This document shows, piece after piece, positions 20,501 through 29,729 of a stretch of 64,000 nucleotides of DNA. The notes beneath the pieces were generated by a model. The model searched no databases and was not told the origin of the DNA. It was given only the letters and a program-made list of their open reading frames with translations. The stretch's first letter is position 1; each line of letters starts with the position of its first letter. The position numbers were made by a program, and so were the translations under genes. The stretch is from the NCBI GenBank assembly GCA_026636295.1, contig CP089450.1, forward strand, positions 248,001 to 312,000, given 5' to 3'. This DNA comes from Medakamo hakoo (Eukaryota > Chlorophyta > Trebouxiophyceae > Coccomyxaceae).

Positions 20501-23500
20501 CGACGGCCCGGGACGTGACGCTGGGCGGTGGAGGCGGGGGTGGGAGAGGCGGTGGCCGCGGCGGCCGTGGTGGCGGCCGCGGCGGCGGGCGCGGCGGCGA
20601 CGCGACCGTCGGCGGCCCGCCTTCTTCCAGCGACGCGCCCGGCCTAGACAAGGCGGCCAAGGTCGCCATCCTGCTGCAAGCCTTTGTGTCGCGCGCCCGC
20701 CCGGAGTCTTTTTCCCTGACGGCCGACCTGAACTATGTGGCGTCCAACGCTCCCCGCTTAGCCCGGGCGCTGTTTGAAATGGCGGCCCGGCGTGGGTGGC
20801 CGGCGGCCGCGGACGTGGCGCTCGCCCTCGCGAAAGCCTTTGAGCGCCGGCGCTGGCCGCACGAGCACCCCCTCCACCAGTTTTGTGATGCCGGCGGCGG
20901 CCAGTCCTATGGCGGCCGCGCCGCCCGGTCGCCTGCCCACCTGTCCCCCACCCTCGTCTCCACCCTGGAAGACCGGGGCCTGTGGCTGGACGCGCTGGCC
21001 GGGATGAGCGCGGACGAGATCTCGACCGCCGCGCGCGGCCACCCGGGCGCGGGGCCGGCCGTCACGGCCGCCCTGGCCCGCTTCCCGCACTTGCGCCTGG
21101 CCGCCCGCCTCCAGCCGCTCACCCGGTCCGTCCTGCGCCTGCGCTTGGCTGTCACACCCACTTTCACGTGGGACGACGCCCTGCACGGCGGCCAGCTCAA
21201 GTGGCACGTGTGGGTGGAGGACCCCGCGGGCGCGCGCGTGTTCCACGCCGAAGCTTGGGCCCTGACGAAAGGCATGGTCTCGGCCGGCGGCGGCGGCGGA
21301 CGCCACCAAACCCACGAAATCACGGCCGCGCTGCCCGTGCCGACGCCGCTGCCGTCCCAGCTGTACGTGCGCTTCGTGTCGGACGAGTGGGCGGGCGCGG
21401 AGGTGGTGCTGCCGGTGCCGCTCGCCGGCCTCGCCCTACCGTCTGACAGCGCGGGCGGCGCCGGCTCCGGCCACACCGACTTGCTCGATCTGGACCCGCT
21501 GCCCGTGACCGCCGTCGGCTGGCCCGCCGCCGAAGCCGCGCTGTTTGCCCCACGCTTCTCGCACTTCAACCCCGTGCAGACGCAGGCCTTCCACGCCCTG
21601 GCCCGCACGGACGCCAACGTGCTGTTTGGCGCGCCGACGGGGAGTGGGAAGACGGTCGCGGCGGAGCTGGCGCTCCTGCGCGCGCTGCGGGCGGCGGGCA
21701 AGGGACCGCCGCTGGAGGACGGGAGTGCGTCCGCCGGCGGGCGTGGTGGGAAGATCGTCTACATCGCGCCGCTGAAAGCCCTGGTCCGCGAGCGGGTGGC
21801 GGACTGGCGGGCGCGCCTGGCCGGCCCGCTCGGCGTCCGCCTCGCCGAACTGACGGGTGACGCCTCGCCGGGCGCCGCCGCCCTCGCCGCCGCGGACATC
21901 ATCGTCACCACGCCTGAGAAGTGGGACGCCGCCACGCGTGGGTGGGGCGCCCGCCCCTTCGCGGCGGCCGTGGCGCTCGTCATCGTCGACGAAGTCCACC
22001 TGCTGGGCGGCGAGCGGGGGCCGAGCCTGGAGGCTGTCGTCGCGCGCGCCCGCCACATCTCTGCGGCGGCGGCGGCGGCGTCCGGGTCCACCGCCGCCGC
22101 CACCCCCGCCACCACCCCACCCATCCGGTTTGTCGCCCTGTCCACCGCGCTGGCCAACGCCCACGACGTCGCCGCCTGGCTGGGCGTCCCCCCGGCCGGC
22201 CTCTTCAACTTCCGACCGGCCGTCCGCCCCGTCCCCCTGGAATGCCACATCCAGGGCTACCCGGGCCGTTTTTACTGCCCGCGCATGGCGGCCATGAACA
22301 AGCCGGCGTACGCGGCCATCCGGGCGTACTGCCCGCGCGGGGAGCCGGCCCTGGTGTTTGTGGCGTCGCGCCGCCAAACCCGGCTGACAGCGCTCGACCT
22401 GATCGCGCACGCCGCGGCCGACACGGTGTCGGGCGGCGGCGGCGGCGGCGCCCGGGCCTGGCTGCGCATGGACGACGCGGACCTGGAGGGCGTGCTCGCC
22501 GGGCTGCGCGACCCGGCCCTGCGCCACACGCTGCCCTTTGGCGTCGGCATCCACCACGCCGGGCTGTGCGAGGGCGACCGGTGCGCGGTCGAGGCGCTCT
22601 TCAGCGGCGGGCGCATCGCAGTCCTGGTCGCGACGGGGACCCTGGCCTGGGGCGTCAACACGCCCGCCCACCTGGTCATCGTCAAGGGCACCGAAGTCTT
22701 TGACGCGCGGACGCGGCGGTACGTGGACATGCCCGTGACGGACGTGCTGCAGATGGTGGGGCGGGCCGGGCGGCCGGGCGTGGGTGGCGGCGGCGGCGAC
22801 CGCGGCTCCTCCCCGCCCACCCCGTCCCACGCCGTCGCCGTCGTCATGGTGCACGAGCCCAAGAAAGATTTCTACAAGAAATTCTTGTACGAGCCGTTCC
22901 CCGTTGAATCCGCGTTGGCTGGCGACGGCGCCGGCGGCGGGAGTGGGCTGGGAGAGGGCGACGGAGGCGCGACCTGCCCGGGCGCGGTCGCCGACGCCCT
23001 CAACGCTGAAGTCGCGTCCGGGTCCGTGTCCACCCCGCAAGCGGGGCTGGACTGGCTGACGTGGACGTTTTACTACCGGCGCCTCCTGGCCAACCCGGCG
23101 TACTACGGCCTGGACGGCGTGCGGCCGTTGAGTGGCGGCGGCGGTGATGAAGGCGACGACTGCGCGACCGCCGCGGGCGCGGCCGCGCACGGCTCGGCCC
23201 TCGTCGCCCGCGCCCTGGCCGCCTTGGAATCCGCCGGCTGCGTCACCCAGGCCGCCGGCGCCGTGTCTTCCACCCCACTGGGCCGCATCGCCGCCAAGTA
23301 CTGCCTGAAGCACGGGACGGCGGGGCTGCTGTCGGCGGCTGTGCGACGTGCGGTGGCGGACGGCGGGGGCGGACCGCCGCCCCCGACCACCGTCCGCTCG
23401 CTCCTCCGCGTCCTCCTGGGCGCGGCCGAACTCTCAGACGTCCCCGTCCGCCACAACGAGGACAAGACGAACGCCCGGCTCGCTGCCTGCACGCGGTGGG

Positions 23501-24519
23501 GCGCCCTGCCGCCCGCGGGGTGGTCCGGCCCGCCCGACCTGTCGTCCCCGTCCGTCAAAGCCGGGCTGCTGGCCCAGATGCACTGCGAGCGCCTGCCTCC
23601 GCCCGTCGCGGACTACGGCACGGACGCGCGTGGCGCGCTGGACGCGCTGGCACGCTTGGGCGGCGCGGTCTTGGCCCTGGCCCTGGACCGCGAGGCGGCC
23701 GGGGTGGCGGTCGCCGCGCTCGCGCTCTCGCAGTGCCTGACCGCCGGCCTGGCGCCGACCGACCCGCCGGCCCTCGCCCTGCCCGGCCTGCCGCGCGGGC
23801 GGGCCGCGTCGGCCGCGGCCGCGGGCGCCATCATGGCGTGCGCGGCGGGGGTGGGAGGCTTGCGGGGGCTGGTCGGCCGGCGGGGCGCCGCGGCCGCCGG
23901 CGCCGCGCTGCGGGCGGCCGGGCTGCCGCCCGCCGGCGCCGGCGCGCCGGCCGCGGCCGTGCTGCGCGACCGCCTGCCGGCCGTCGACCTGGAGTGGGCC
24001 GTGGTCGAGTCCGGCGGCGCTCTGGACGTCACGCTGACGCGGGAAGGGCCCACGGACGCCCCTCCGACGCCCGCCAGCCGGGGCGTGCCCGTCCGCGCGG
24101 CCGCCCCGCGGTGGCCGGCCGTGCGCGAGGAAGGCTGGTGGGTGGTCGCGGTCGACGACGGCCCCGGGGAGCCGCGCCCCGACCGGGCGCGCCTGGTCGC
24201 GTCCGCCCGGCTCACGGGGCTGGCGCCCGGCCGCTTTGCCCGGGCGCGCTTGGACCTGGGGTCGGCGCCGCCCACGGCTGTGTCCCTGCTCCTCATCAGC
24301 GACTGCTACGTGGGCCTGGACGGGCGGGCGGGCGTGGGGGTGGCGGCCGGCCTGTCCGGGCGCGGGCTGGAGCCCTGGTCCGCGGCGGCGGCGGCGGCCA
24401 GCGGCGGCGGTGGTGGTGGAGGCGGCGCGCCCGGCACACGGGAGCCGGCGTCGGCCGCCGTGGTGGAGCCTGTGGACGGCGACGACGAGCCCGACGACGC
24501 GCCGGGCGGGTGTGGGTGA
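17542..24519 (+). CDS. ASCC3: ASCC3-like (Ski2/Brr2-class) tandem-cassette helicase
   Basis: One uninterrupted exon of 2,325 residues, near the ~2,200 of animal ASCC3. First cassette: CAPTGAGKT (430-438), YVAPMKALAAEV, LTGDMQLS, DEVH (544-547), GLSATLPNHRDV, followed by a Sec63-type region. Second cassette: GAPTGSGKT (1363-1371), YIAPLKALV, DEVH (1483-1486), ALSTALANAHDVAAWLGV, and a second Sec63 region. The phrase MLTVLREVGLH, the APMKALAAE block and the second-cassette STAL favour ASCC3 over the spliceosomal paralogue Brr2. Animal ASCC3 unwinds DNA for alkylation repair and separates collided ribosomes. A Gly/Arg-rich insert occupies about residues 994-1023 inside the first Sec63 region. 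The N-terminal 380 residues are poorly conserved. Confidence 0.92.
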   Translation: MASVAPPPPRLSSALRALLGEAPPDWEAVAAARSPALREYEAVGGSSAPSPPSSWSFGADLPFVDDEGQVPAAVAAATTSYGHLARLSGAAEVLGAAAATARPASGAAAGPSSSSVRPPSPRSALPTPAALSALFSSALSGAGKPTTAAPAASGPELTFTDSDDDPLAPKKATRTARGAGWLRDWCVGRARVSDPAVAAAVARAVLTSGGPDALAAELLDLLGEGAWDAIQVLATERKAVAVGLRAAVRAARAAGGGGGGGSDDDDDARPAAPLYGTGVTIAAASDRAADKAARKDRRRAAKGGGGSADADADFIAAAGLDAVADDEAARAAGRAAPGELDLSRDAQGRTGDGVGARGALPAGTTRTVGKGWEEVAVPGNRGPRPTHPPVAISDLPPWARPAFAGMAALNTIQSRIFPAAFNSNVNLLVCAPTGAGKTNVAMLTVLREVGLHRDGRTGRIDGSSFKIVYVAPMKALAAEVAAAFARRLAPLGLAVRELTGDMQLSRKELAATHMVVTTPEKWDVVTRKGGEASAAAAVRLLIIDEVHLLNDDRGAVIETLVARTHRAVEASQTMIRVVGLSATLPNHRDVGAFLGAPPSGVFHFDASYRPVPLDMAFIGITERNFNAQRAVMDGLAYDRVAAALAAGHQAMVFVHSRKDTGKTGRAIAAAAAAKGDAGTLFDTSDLPGYPAAVREVGRSRNRELAELFGAGIGIHHAGMLRPDRSLVERLFSSGLIKVLVCTATLAWGVNLPAHTVIIKGTQLYNPQKGGFDNLGLLDVQQIFGRAGRPQFDPDGEAVLITTHDCLAHYTGMLLHQAPIESQFVAGLVDNLNAEVVLGTVASAAEGAAWLGYTYLHVRMTRNPLAYGVPWAELAVDPTLAARRRSLITDAARRLAGSGMARFDEASGALAPTELGRIASHFYVRAATVDVFTAGLKPTLSEAGALAMLARSSEFEQVALREDEVEELEGLARTVCPYDLPAAGARSSTARDVTLGGGGGGGRGGGRGGRGGGRGGGRGGDATVGGPPSSSDAPGLDKAAKVAILLQAFVSRARPESFSLTADLNYVASNAPRLARALFEMAARRGWPAAADVALALAKAFERRRWPHEHPLHQFCDAGGGQSYGGRAARSPAHLSPTLVSTLEDRGLWLDALAGMSADEISTAARGHPGAGPAVTAALARFPHLRLAARLQPLTRSVLRLRLAVTPTFTWDDALHGGQLKWHVWVEDPAGARVFHAEAWALTKGMVSAGGGGGRHQTHEITAALPVPTPLPSQLYVRFVSDEWAGAEVVLPVPLAGLALPSDSAGGAGSGHTDLLDLDPLPVTAVGWPAAEAALFAPRFSHFNPVQTQAFHALARTDANVLFGAPTGSGKTVAAELALLRALRAAGKGPPLEDGSASAGGRGGKIVYIAPLKALVRERVADWRARLAGPLGVRLAELTGDASPGAAALAAADIIVTTPEKWDAATRGWGARPFAAAVALVIVDEVHLLGGERGPSLEAVVARARHISAAAAAASGSTAAATPATTPPIRFVALSTALANAHDVAAWLGVPPAGLFNFRPAVRPVPLECHIQGYPGRFYCPRMAAMNKPAYAAIRAYCPRGEPALVFVASRRQTRLTALDLIAHAAADTVSGGGGGGARAWLRMDDADLEGVLAGLRDPALRHTLPFGVGIHHAGLCEGDRCAVEALFSGGRIAVLVATGTLAWGVNTPAHLVIVKGTEVFDARTRRYVDMPVTDVLQMVGRAGRPGVGGGGGDRGSSPPTPSHAVAVVMVHEPKKDFYKKFLYEPFPVESALAGDGAGGGSGLGEGDGGATCPGAVADALNAEVASGSVSTPQAGLDWLTWTFYYRRLLANPAYYGLDGVRPLSGGGGDEGDDCATAAGAAAHGSALVARALAALESAGCVTQAAGAVSSTPLGRIAAKYCLKHGTAGLLSAAVRRAVADGGGGPPPPTTVRSLLRVLLGAAELSDVPVRHNEDKTNARLAACTRWGALPPAGWSGPPDLSSPSVKAGLLAQMHCERLPPPVADYGTDARGALDALARLGGAVLALALDREAAGVAVAALALSQCLTAGLAPTDPPALALPGLPRGRAASAAAAGAIMACAAGVGGLRGLVGRRGAAAAGAALRAAGLPPAGAGAPAAAVLRDRLPAVDLEWAVVESGGALDVTLTREGPTDAPPTPASRGVPVRAAAPRWPAVREEGWWVVAVDDGPGEPRPDRARLVASARLTGLAPGRFARARLDLGSAPPTAVSLLLISDCYVGLDGRAGVGVAAGLSGRGLEPWSAAAAAASGGGGGGGGAPGTREPASAAVVEPVDGDDEPDDAPGGCG
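20521..20610 (+). repeat. in-frame Gly/Arg repeat (RGG-like) coding tract
   Basis: Reiterated GGCGGT/GGCCGC codons code for alternating Gly triplets and Arg within the helicase. The reading frame is kept, so this is a low-complexity insert rather than a break. Confidence 0.7.
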
Positions 24520-24717
24520 GGAGGGGCAGAGAGAAAGAGAGAGGGTAGATTGGAGAGAGAGGCAGCAAAGGGGTAGAAAATTTGGCATTGGTCGCTCTCA
24601 CACCCATCAGTCAGTCTTGAATTCGCGCGCCCACACCCCTTCCCTCCCGGGCGGCGCGCGCGCCCCGCACCCGCCCAGTTCCGTGGAAGTCCCTCCCCTG
24701 CACGGAATTCTCCGCAC

Positions 24718-27700
24718 ATGGGCTCGTCCTCTGACGCCGGCCCGCCCGCGGCCGAAGGCGCGGAAAAACACGGCGCGCCGGGCGCGGGGGGCAACCGCCG
24801 CGCCCTCCGAGCCCGGGCAGCCAACGTCTCATACAAGGACTCTGTCGACTGGACGCAGATCGACCTGAGCAGCGACTCGGACGACGGCGGCCGCAAGCGC
24901 AAGCGCAACCGCGGCGGGCCCGGCTCGAGTGGTGGCGGTGGTGGAGGTGGCGGTGGAGGCGGCGGCGGCGCCCGCGCGCCCCGGTCCATCGTCCCCCAGC
25001 CGGTGAGGTGTTGGGCTGGGGTGGGTAGGGGGTGGGGTGGGGGGAGTGGGAGCGTGGGCCGAGAGCGTGGCCCACGCGCCCGTTGAGCCTGTGCCAGGCC
25101 CCGATGCCTCCCGGAGGTTCCGCCGCCAACCCCCTGCGGCGAGGCGAGAGGCCGTGCGCAGCACTCCCGCGCGGCCCGCGCCTGGCCCGCCTCCACCCGC
25201 TTCCGAGTGGGGCCAGGTCTGTCTCGTCACCCGAGACCGGGGGCGTGGGCGACGGAGGCCGAAGCCGCGCGGGCGCGGGCGCGGCGTGGTGGCAGCCTCG
25301 CCGGGGCGGTGGCGGCCGCCCCGACCTCGCGGCCCGCACCGCATGCGTGCCCTGCTTGTGTGTCTCCCGCCCCGCCCCGCGCGCCGTCCTCACCCTCCCG
25401 CCCCTCCCCCAAACAGCTGGGCGCCGAGCTGTACCTGCCCAACCGGTCCCCCTCCGCCGCCGAGGCCCGGTTTGAGGACGAGACGGCGTACGCCCTGGGC
25501 TTCCACCCGACGACCATCACGGACGACGAGGCCGCCGCCCGGGCCGTGCCGCCGGGCGAGGACCCGGCCGCGTACGCGCGCGTCCGCAACCGGGTCCTGT
25601 CCCTGTGGCGGCGGGACGTGTCGAAGCGCCTGACCCTGGCGCGGGCCGTGACGGCGCCGCCGCCGGGCGCGCCGCCCGGGTCGGCGCCCGCGCTCGCGCC
25701 GCGCGGCGCCGCGCTGGCGGCCGCGGCCTGGCGGTTCCTGGACGCGTACGGCTTCATCAACTGGGGCGTGGGGCCCGAGTACGCGCCCCAAGACCCGGAC
25801 GGCGAGGCGGCCGGCGTCAAGGCGGAGGGCGGCGGCGGGCGCGCGTCGTCCGCGCCGCCGCCGCCCCCGCTCGCCGGCACCGTCCTCGTCGTGGGCGCGG
25901 GCATGGCCGGCCTGGCCGCCGCCCGCCAGCTGCGGCGCACGGGCCACCGCGTCCTCGTCCTGGAAGGCCACCCCCGCCCGGGCGGCCGCGTCCACTGCAA
26001 AGTCCTGGCGGGCGGCGGGCTGGCGGCCGCCGCCGACCTGGGCGGCTCCATCATCACGGGCATCGACGGCAACCCGCTGGCGGTGCTGGCCCGCCAGATG
26101 GGCGCGCCCCTGTGGCGCATCGACACGGGCGCGGAGGTCGTGCCCCTGCTGCTGCCCGACGGGTCGACCGCCCCCAAGGAAGCCGACACGGAGGTGGAGG
26201 CGGTCTACAACCGCCTGCTGGACGACTGCCACGGCATCCGGTCCGGCATGGACCCGGCGTCCGCGGCGGCGCTGTCGTTGGGCGGCGTGCTGGAAGACTT
26301 GTGGGGCAAGTACGTGGCGGAGCGGGCGGCGGCGGCGGCCGCGCACGAGGCGGGCGGCGGCGGCGGGAAAGGGCCGGCGGGGGCGCGGCCGCCAGCGGGC
26401 GTCAAGGTCGAAGACGCCGCCGCCGCCGCGCTGGCGTCCGCGGACGCCGACGGCGCCGACCCGGCCGGCGGCGGCGGGTCCGTCCCGCGCGGCGGCTCGC
26501 CCGGCCCCCTCGGCGGCGGCGGCGGCGACGCCGATGGCCCCATGGCCACGCCGCCACCCAAGCCGCGGTCGCGCGCGCGCGCCGACCTGCCGCCGCCCTC
26601 CCGCCCCGGGTCCGCCACCCCGCCGCCGCCGGCGGGCGAGCTGGAGCGCCGCCTGTTTGACTGGCACCTGGCCAACCTGGAGTTTGCCAACGCGGCCGAG
26701 GCCGGCACGCTCTCCCTGACCGAGTGGGACCAGGACGACCCGAACGAGCTGTTGGGCGACCACTGCTTCCTGCCGGGCGGGAACGGCCGCCTGGTGGCCG
26801 CCCTGGCCGAGGGCACGGCCATCGAGTACGGCGCGGTCGTGACGCGTGTGGCGGCGGGCGTCAACGGCGCGCTCGTCGAGACCGCCGACGGCCGCGAGTT
26901 CGCGGCGGACGCCGTCCTGGTGACGGCGTCCCTGGGCGTGCTCAAGTCCGGCCTGCTGGAATTCGACCCGCCGCTGCCGCCCGCCAAGGCCGCCGCCATC
27001 GACCGCATGGGCTTCGGCGTCCTCAACAAGGTCGTCCTCCTCTTCCCGCACGCCTTCTGGGGCAGCGGCGACATGTTTGGCCGCATCGCGCCGCCCGGCG
27101 TCGCCCGCGGCGATCTGTTTCTGTTTTATTCGTACACGCCGACGTCGGGCGCGCCGCTCCTGGCCGCGCTCGTCTCGGGCGAAGCCGCCAAGGCCCTGGA
27201 GGCCGAACCGGTCGAAGCGTCGGTGGAACGGACGCTGTCCGCCCTGCGCGCGCTGTTCGCGCCGCGCGGTATCGACGTCCCCCGCCCGCTGGCGGCCCTG
27301 CGGACGGAGTGGGCGTCCGACCCGCTCGCGCGCGGGTCGTACTCCTCCATCGCCGTCGGCGCGTCGGGGGCGGACTACGACGCCCTGGCCGCGCCCGTCG
27401 GCGGCTCCCTCTTCTTTGCGGGCGAGCACACGTGCCGCAAACACCCGGCGACGATGCACGGGGCCGTCCTGTCCGGGCTGCGCGAGGCGGCGTGCATCGG
27501 CGCGCGCCTGGCCGCGCGCCGCGCGGGCGTCCCCGCCTCCGTCCCGCACCCGGCCTCAATCGTGCCGCCGCCCTCGCCGTACGCGGACCCGCCGGCGTAC
27601 ACGCCGTCGGCCGAACTGATGGAGGCGACGCGCCGGGCGGCGGCGGCGGCGGACGAAGCGGACCGGATGGCCAAGGCGGCGGCCGACGCGGCAAAGGCCG

Positions 27701-28386
27701 TCGCGGCCGCGGTCGGCGGCGGGTCGCGCGGCGGGTCGCCGGGCCCGGGCGGCGCCCGGCCCTGGACGGTCACGCCGCCGCCGCCCCCCGTCCGCGCCCG
27801 CTTCGGCGGCAACGGCCCGCTGCCGGCGTCCCTGTCGGAAGCGTCCCAGGCCACGTGCGCGACCGTGACCGCAGCCGCGACCGCCATGGTCGACGCCTTC
27901 GACGGCGGGTCCGCCGTCGAGTTTGGGCGGTTCGCCGCGCTCTTCCCGCCCGCTGACGGCCCTGCTGAACTGGCGGGCAAAGCCCTGCTGCGCGTCGACA
28001 CGGGCCCGGGCGCGCTGCCGGGCGACCTCCCGCCGTCTGGCAAGGACGGCGCGTCGGCCGCGCCCGCGTCGACGGCCGCCGCCGTCGCGGCCGCGACCGC
28101 GTCGGGTCGCCGCACCATGCACTTGTACGTCGTCGTGCCCGTGAGCGCGGTCCACGCCCTGCACGACATGACGACGGGCGACCTGGCGCGGCTGGGCGCG
28201 CTGACGGGCGCGGTCGGCGCGTCGCTGTACGGGCGGCAAGGCGTGAATGCGGAGGCGTACGCCATTGCGCGGGCGGTGTTGGAGAGCCGGGCCAAGGCTA
28301 AAGCAGAGGCTGAGGCGGCTGGAAACGGTGGTGGGGGCGGTGGTGAGGGCGCGGGCGCGGGCGCGGGCGCAGGCGAGGCCGCTTGA
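24718..28386 (+). CDS. LSD1-like flavin amine oxidase with SWIRM domain
   Basis: Two exons, 24718-25002 and 25417-28386, phase 0; 1,084 residues. A disordered acidic/basic N-terminus with NLS-like GGRKRKRNRGG leads into a SWIRM domain (about 97-215, ending FLDAYGFINWGVG). The FAD domain begins at VLVVGAGMAGLAAARQL (from 251), and the amine-oxidase lobe has LNKVV with the flavin-site Lys at 633 and FFAGEHTCRKHPATMHGA. SWIRM plus amine oxidase is the LSD1/KDM1 arrangement, that is, FAD-dependent histone lysine demethylases. The position of the antiparallel tower helices of animal LSD1 is taken by about 130 low-complexity Gly/Ala/Pro residues between WGKYVAE and ELERRLFDWH. About 280 extra C-terminal residues include a conserved-looking block (RTMHLYVVVPVSAVHAL) that I cannot assign. 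Confidence 0.9.
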
Positions 28387-28469
28387 CAGTGGGATGGGTG
28401 GAGAGGCGCGCGGGTGGGTGGGTGGAGAGAGGTCGTGTCAGACGAAAAAAAAAGAGCACACAAAAAACC

Positions 28470-29688
28470 ATGGCCGGCTTCCTCGCTTCTGCCGGCGCCG
28501 TGCTGGCCGCGGCCATCTTCTTGCAGTACCTGGTCCCCTGCCTGCTCCTGGCCCTGTGCCGGGACGCCGACCTGAAGAAGAAATACGGCGCGGAGTGGGG
28601 CCTGGTGACGGGCGCGTCGAGCGGTGCGTTTTGTTTTTGGTTGGCGTTGCCGTGCGATTTGACGGGGTGAACGGACTTTCCATGCCGTTCATGCTATGCA
28701 GTGCTGTACTAGATTGTTAAGGCTATCCAGGAAGAGCACGTGCACGGGGTTTGGATGCCTCGCCCCCACACGCGCACCGTCACAAAAGCGCACGCGCGCG
28801 TGCGCACCCGCATCGGCGCGGCAACCACGGGCCATCCCTCCCCCCCTCTCCCACCCATCCATCCATCCTCCTCCATGGACAGGCATCGGCAAGGCCCTCG
28901 CCCGCAAGCTGGCGTCCCAGGGCATCAACGTCGTCCTGGTCGCGCTGGACGACCCGCTCCTCGCTTCCGCCGCCGAAGAAATCCGGGCCGACTTCCCGGG
29001 CGTGTCCGTCCGCGCCGTCGGCGCCGACCTCGGCGCGCCTGGCGCTCCCTACGCCGCCGCCATCGCGGCCGCCACGGCCGACATCACCATCCAGTGCATT
29101 TTCTTGAACGCGGGCTACATGGTCACGGGCTTCTTCGAGTCGACGACGCTGCAAGCCCAGCTGGCGAACCTGGAGTGCAACGCCGTCTCGGCGGTCGCCC
29201 TGTCCCACACGTTCCTGCGCCGGTTGGTCGACGCGGGCAAGCCGGGGTGCATCGTCCTCACGTCGTCCGCCGCCGCCGCGATCGCGTCGCCCTTCACAGC
29301 GCTGTACGCCGCCACCAAGGCCTTTGTGTCGTCGTTCGGCGCGTCCCTGGCCGTCGAAGCCCGGCACCGCGGCGTCGACGTCCTCGTCTTCCACCCGTCG
29401 CCCGTCGCCTCCCGCTTCTACGACAAGGCCGCCCGCCTGGACGTCCTGGACTTTTTCAAGGGCGTGGCCGTCCACCCGGACGCCCTGCCCCCGCTGGTCT
29501 TCGGTTCCATCGGCCGCACCGTGTGGCGGGACATCGGGTCCACGGCCCTCGGCTTCCGCCTGCTGATGAAGGTGGTCGACTACAACCTGATGGCGACCGC
29601 CACCGCGCTGGCGGCGCCGCTGCTGCCGGATTTCAAGCGGGCTGTCGCGGCCAGTGCGGGGGACGCCAAGGGCAAGAAAGCGGCGTGA
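28470..29688 (+). CDS. HSD17B12/KCR-like short-chain dehydrogenase, ER type
   Basis: Two exons, 28470-28623 and 28883-29688, phase 1; 319 residues. An N-terminal membrane segment (AAAIFLQYLVPCLLLALC) precedes an NAD(P)-binding TGASSGIGK motif, which the intron splits at its middle Gly. NAG (in LNAGYMV), the Ser of LTSSAAA and the catalytic Y193-x3-K197 (YAATK) are all present. The protein ends GKKAA, fitting the KKxx dilysine ER-retrieval signal. The architecture resembles 17-beta-HSD12/3-ketoacyl-CoA reductase, the second step of very-long-chain fatty acid elongation; substrate is inferred. The stop codon is only 41 bp from the stop of the convergent coiled-coil gene. Confidence 0.86.
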
Positions 29689-29702
29689 GGGAGGGGGCAG
29701 CC

Positions 29703-29707
29703 TGTAA
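29703..29707 (+). promoter_or_regulatory. TGTAA polyadenylation-like motif after the SDR
   Basis: TGTAA about 15 nt past the stop codon, in the 41-bp gap before the convergent gene. If used, the SDR mRNA must end inside the 3' part of the opposite gene. Confidence 0.4.
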
Positions 29708-29729
29708 ATCCCGGCGCCTCCCCATGTTT

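Noticed and set aside
17542-24519. The helicase considered as Brr2 (U5 snRNP helicase).
   Set aside because: The first-cassette phrases MLTVLREVGLH, APMKALAAE, LTGDMQLS and VVTTPEKWDVVTRK follow ASCC3 rather than Brr2, and the second cassette has the ASCC3-like STALANAHD form.
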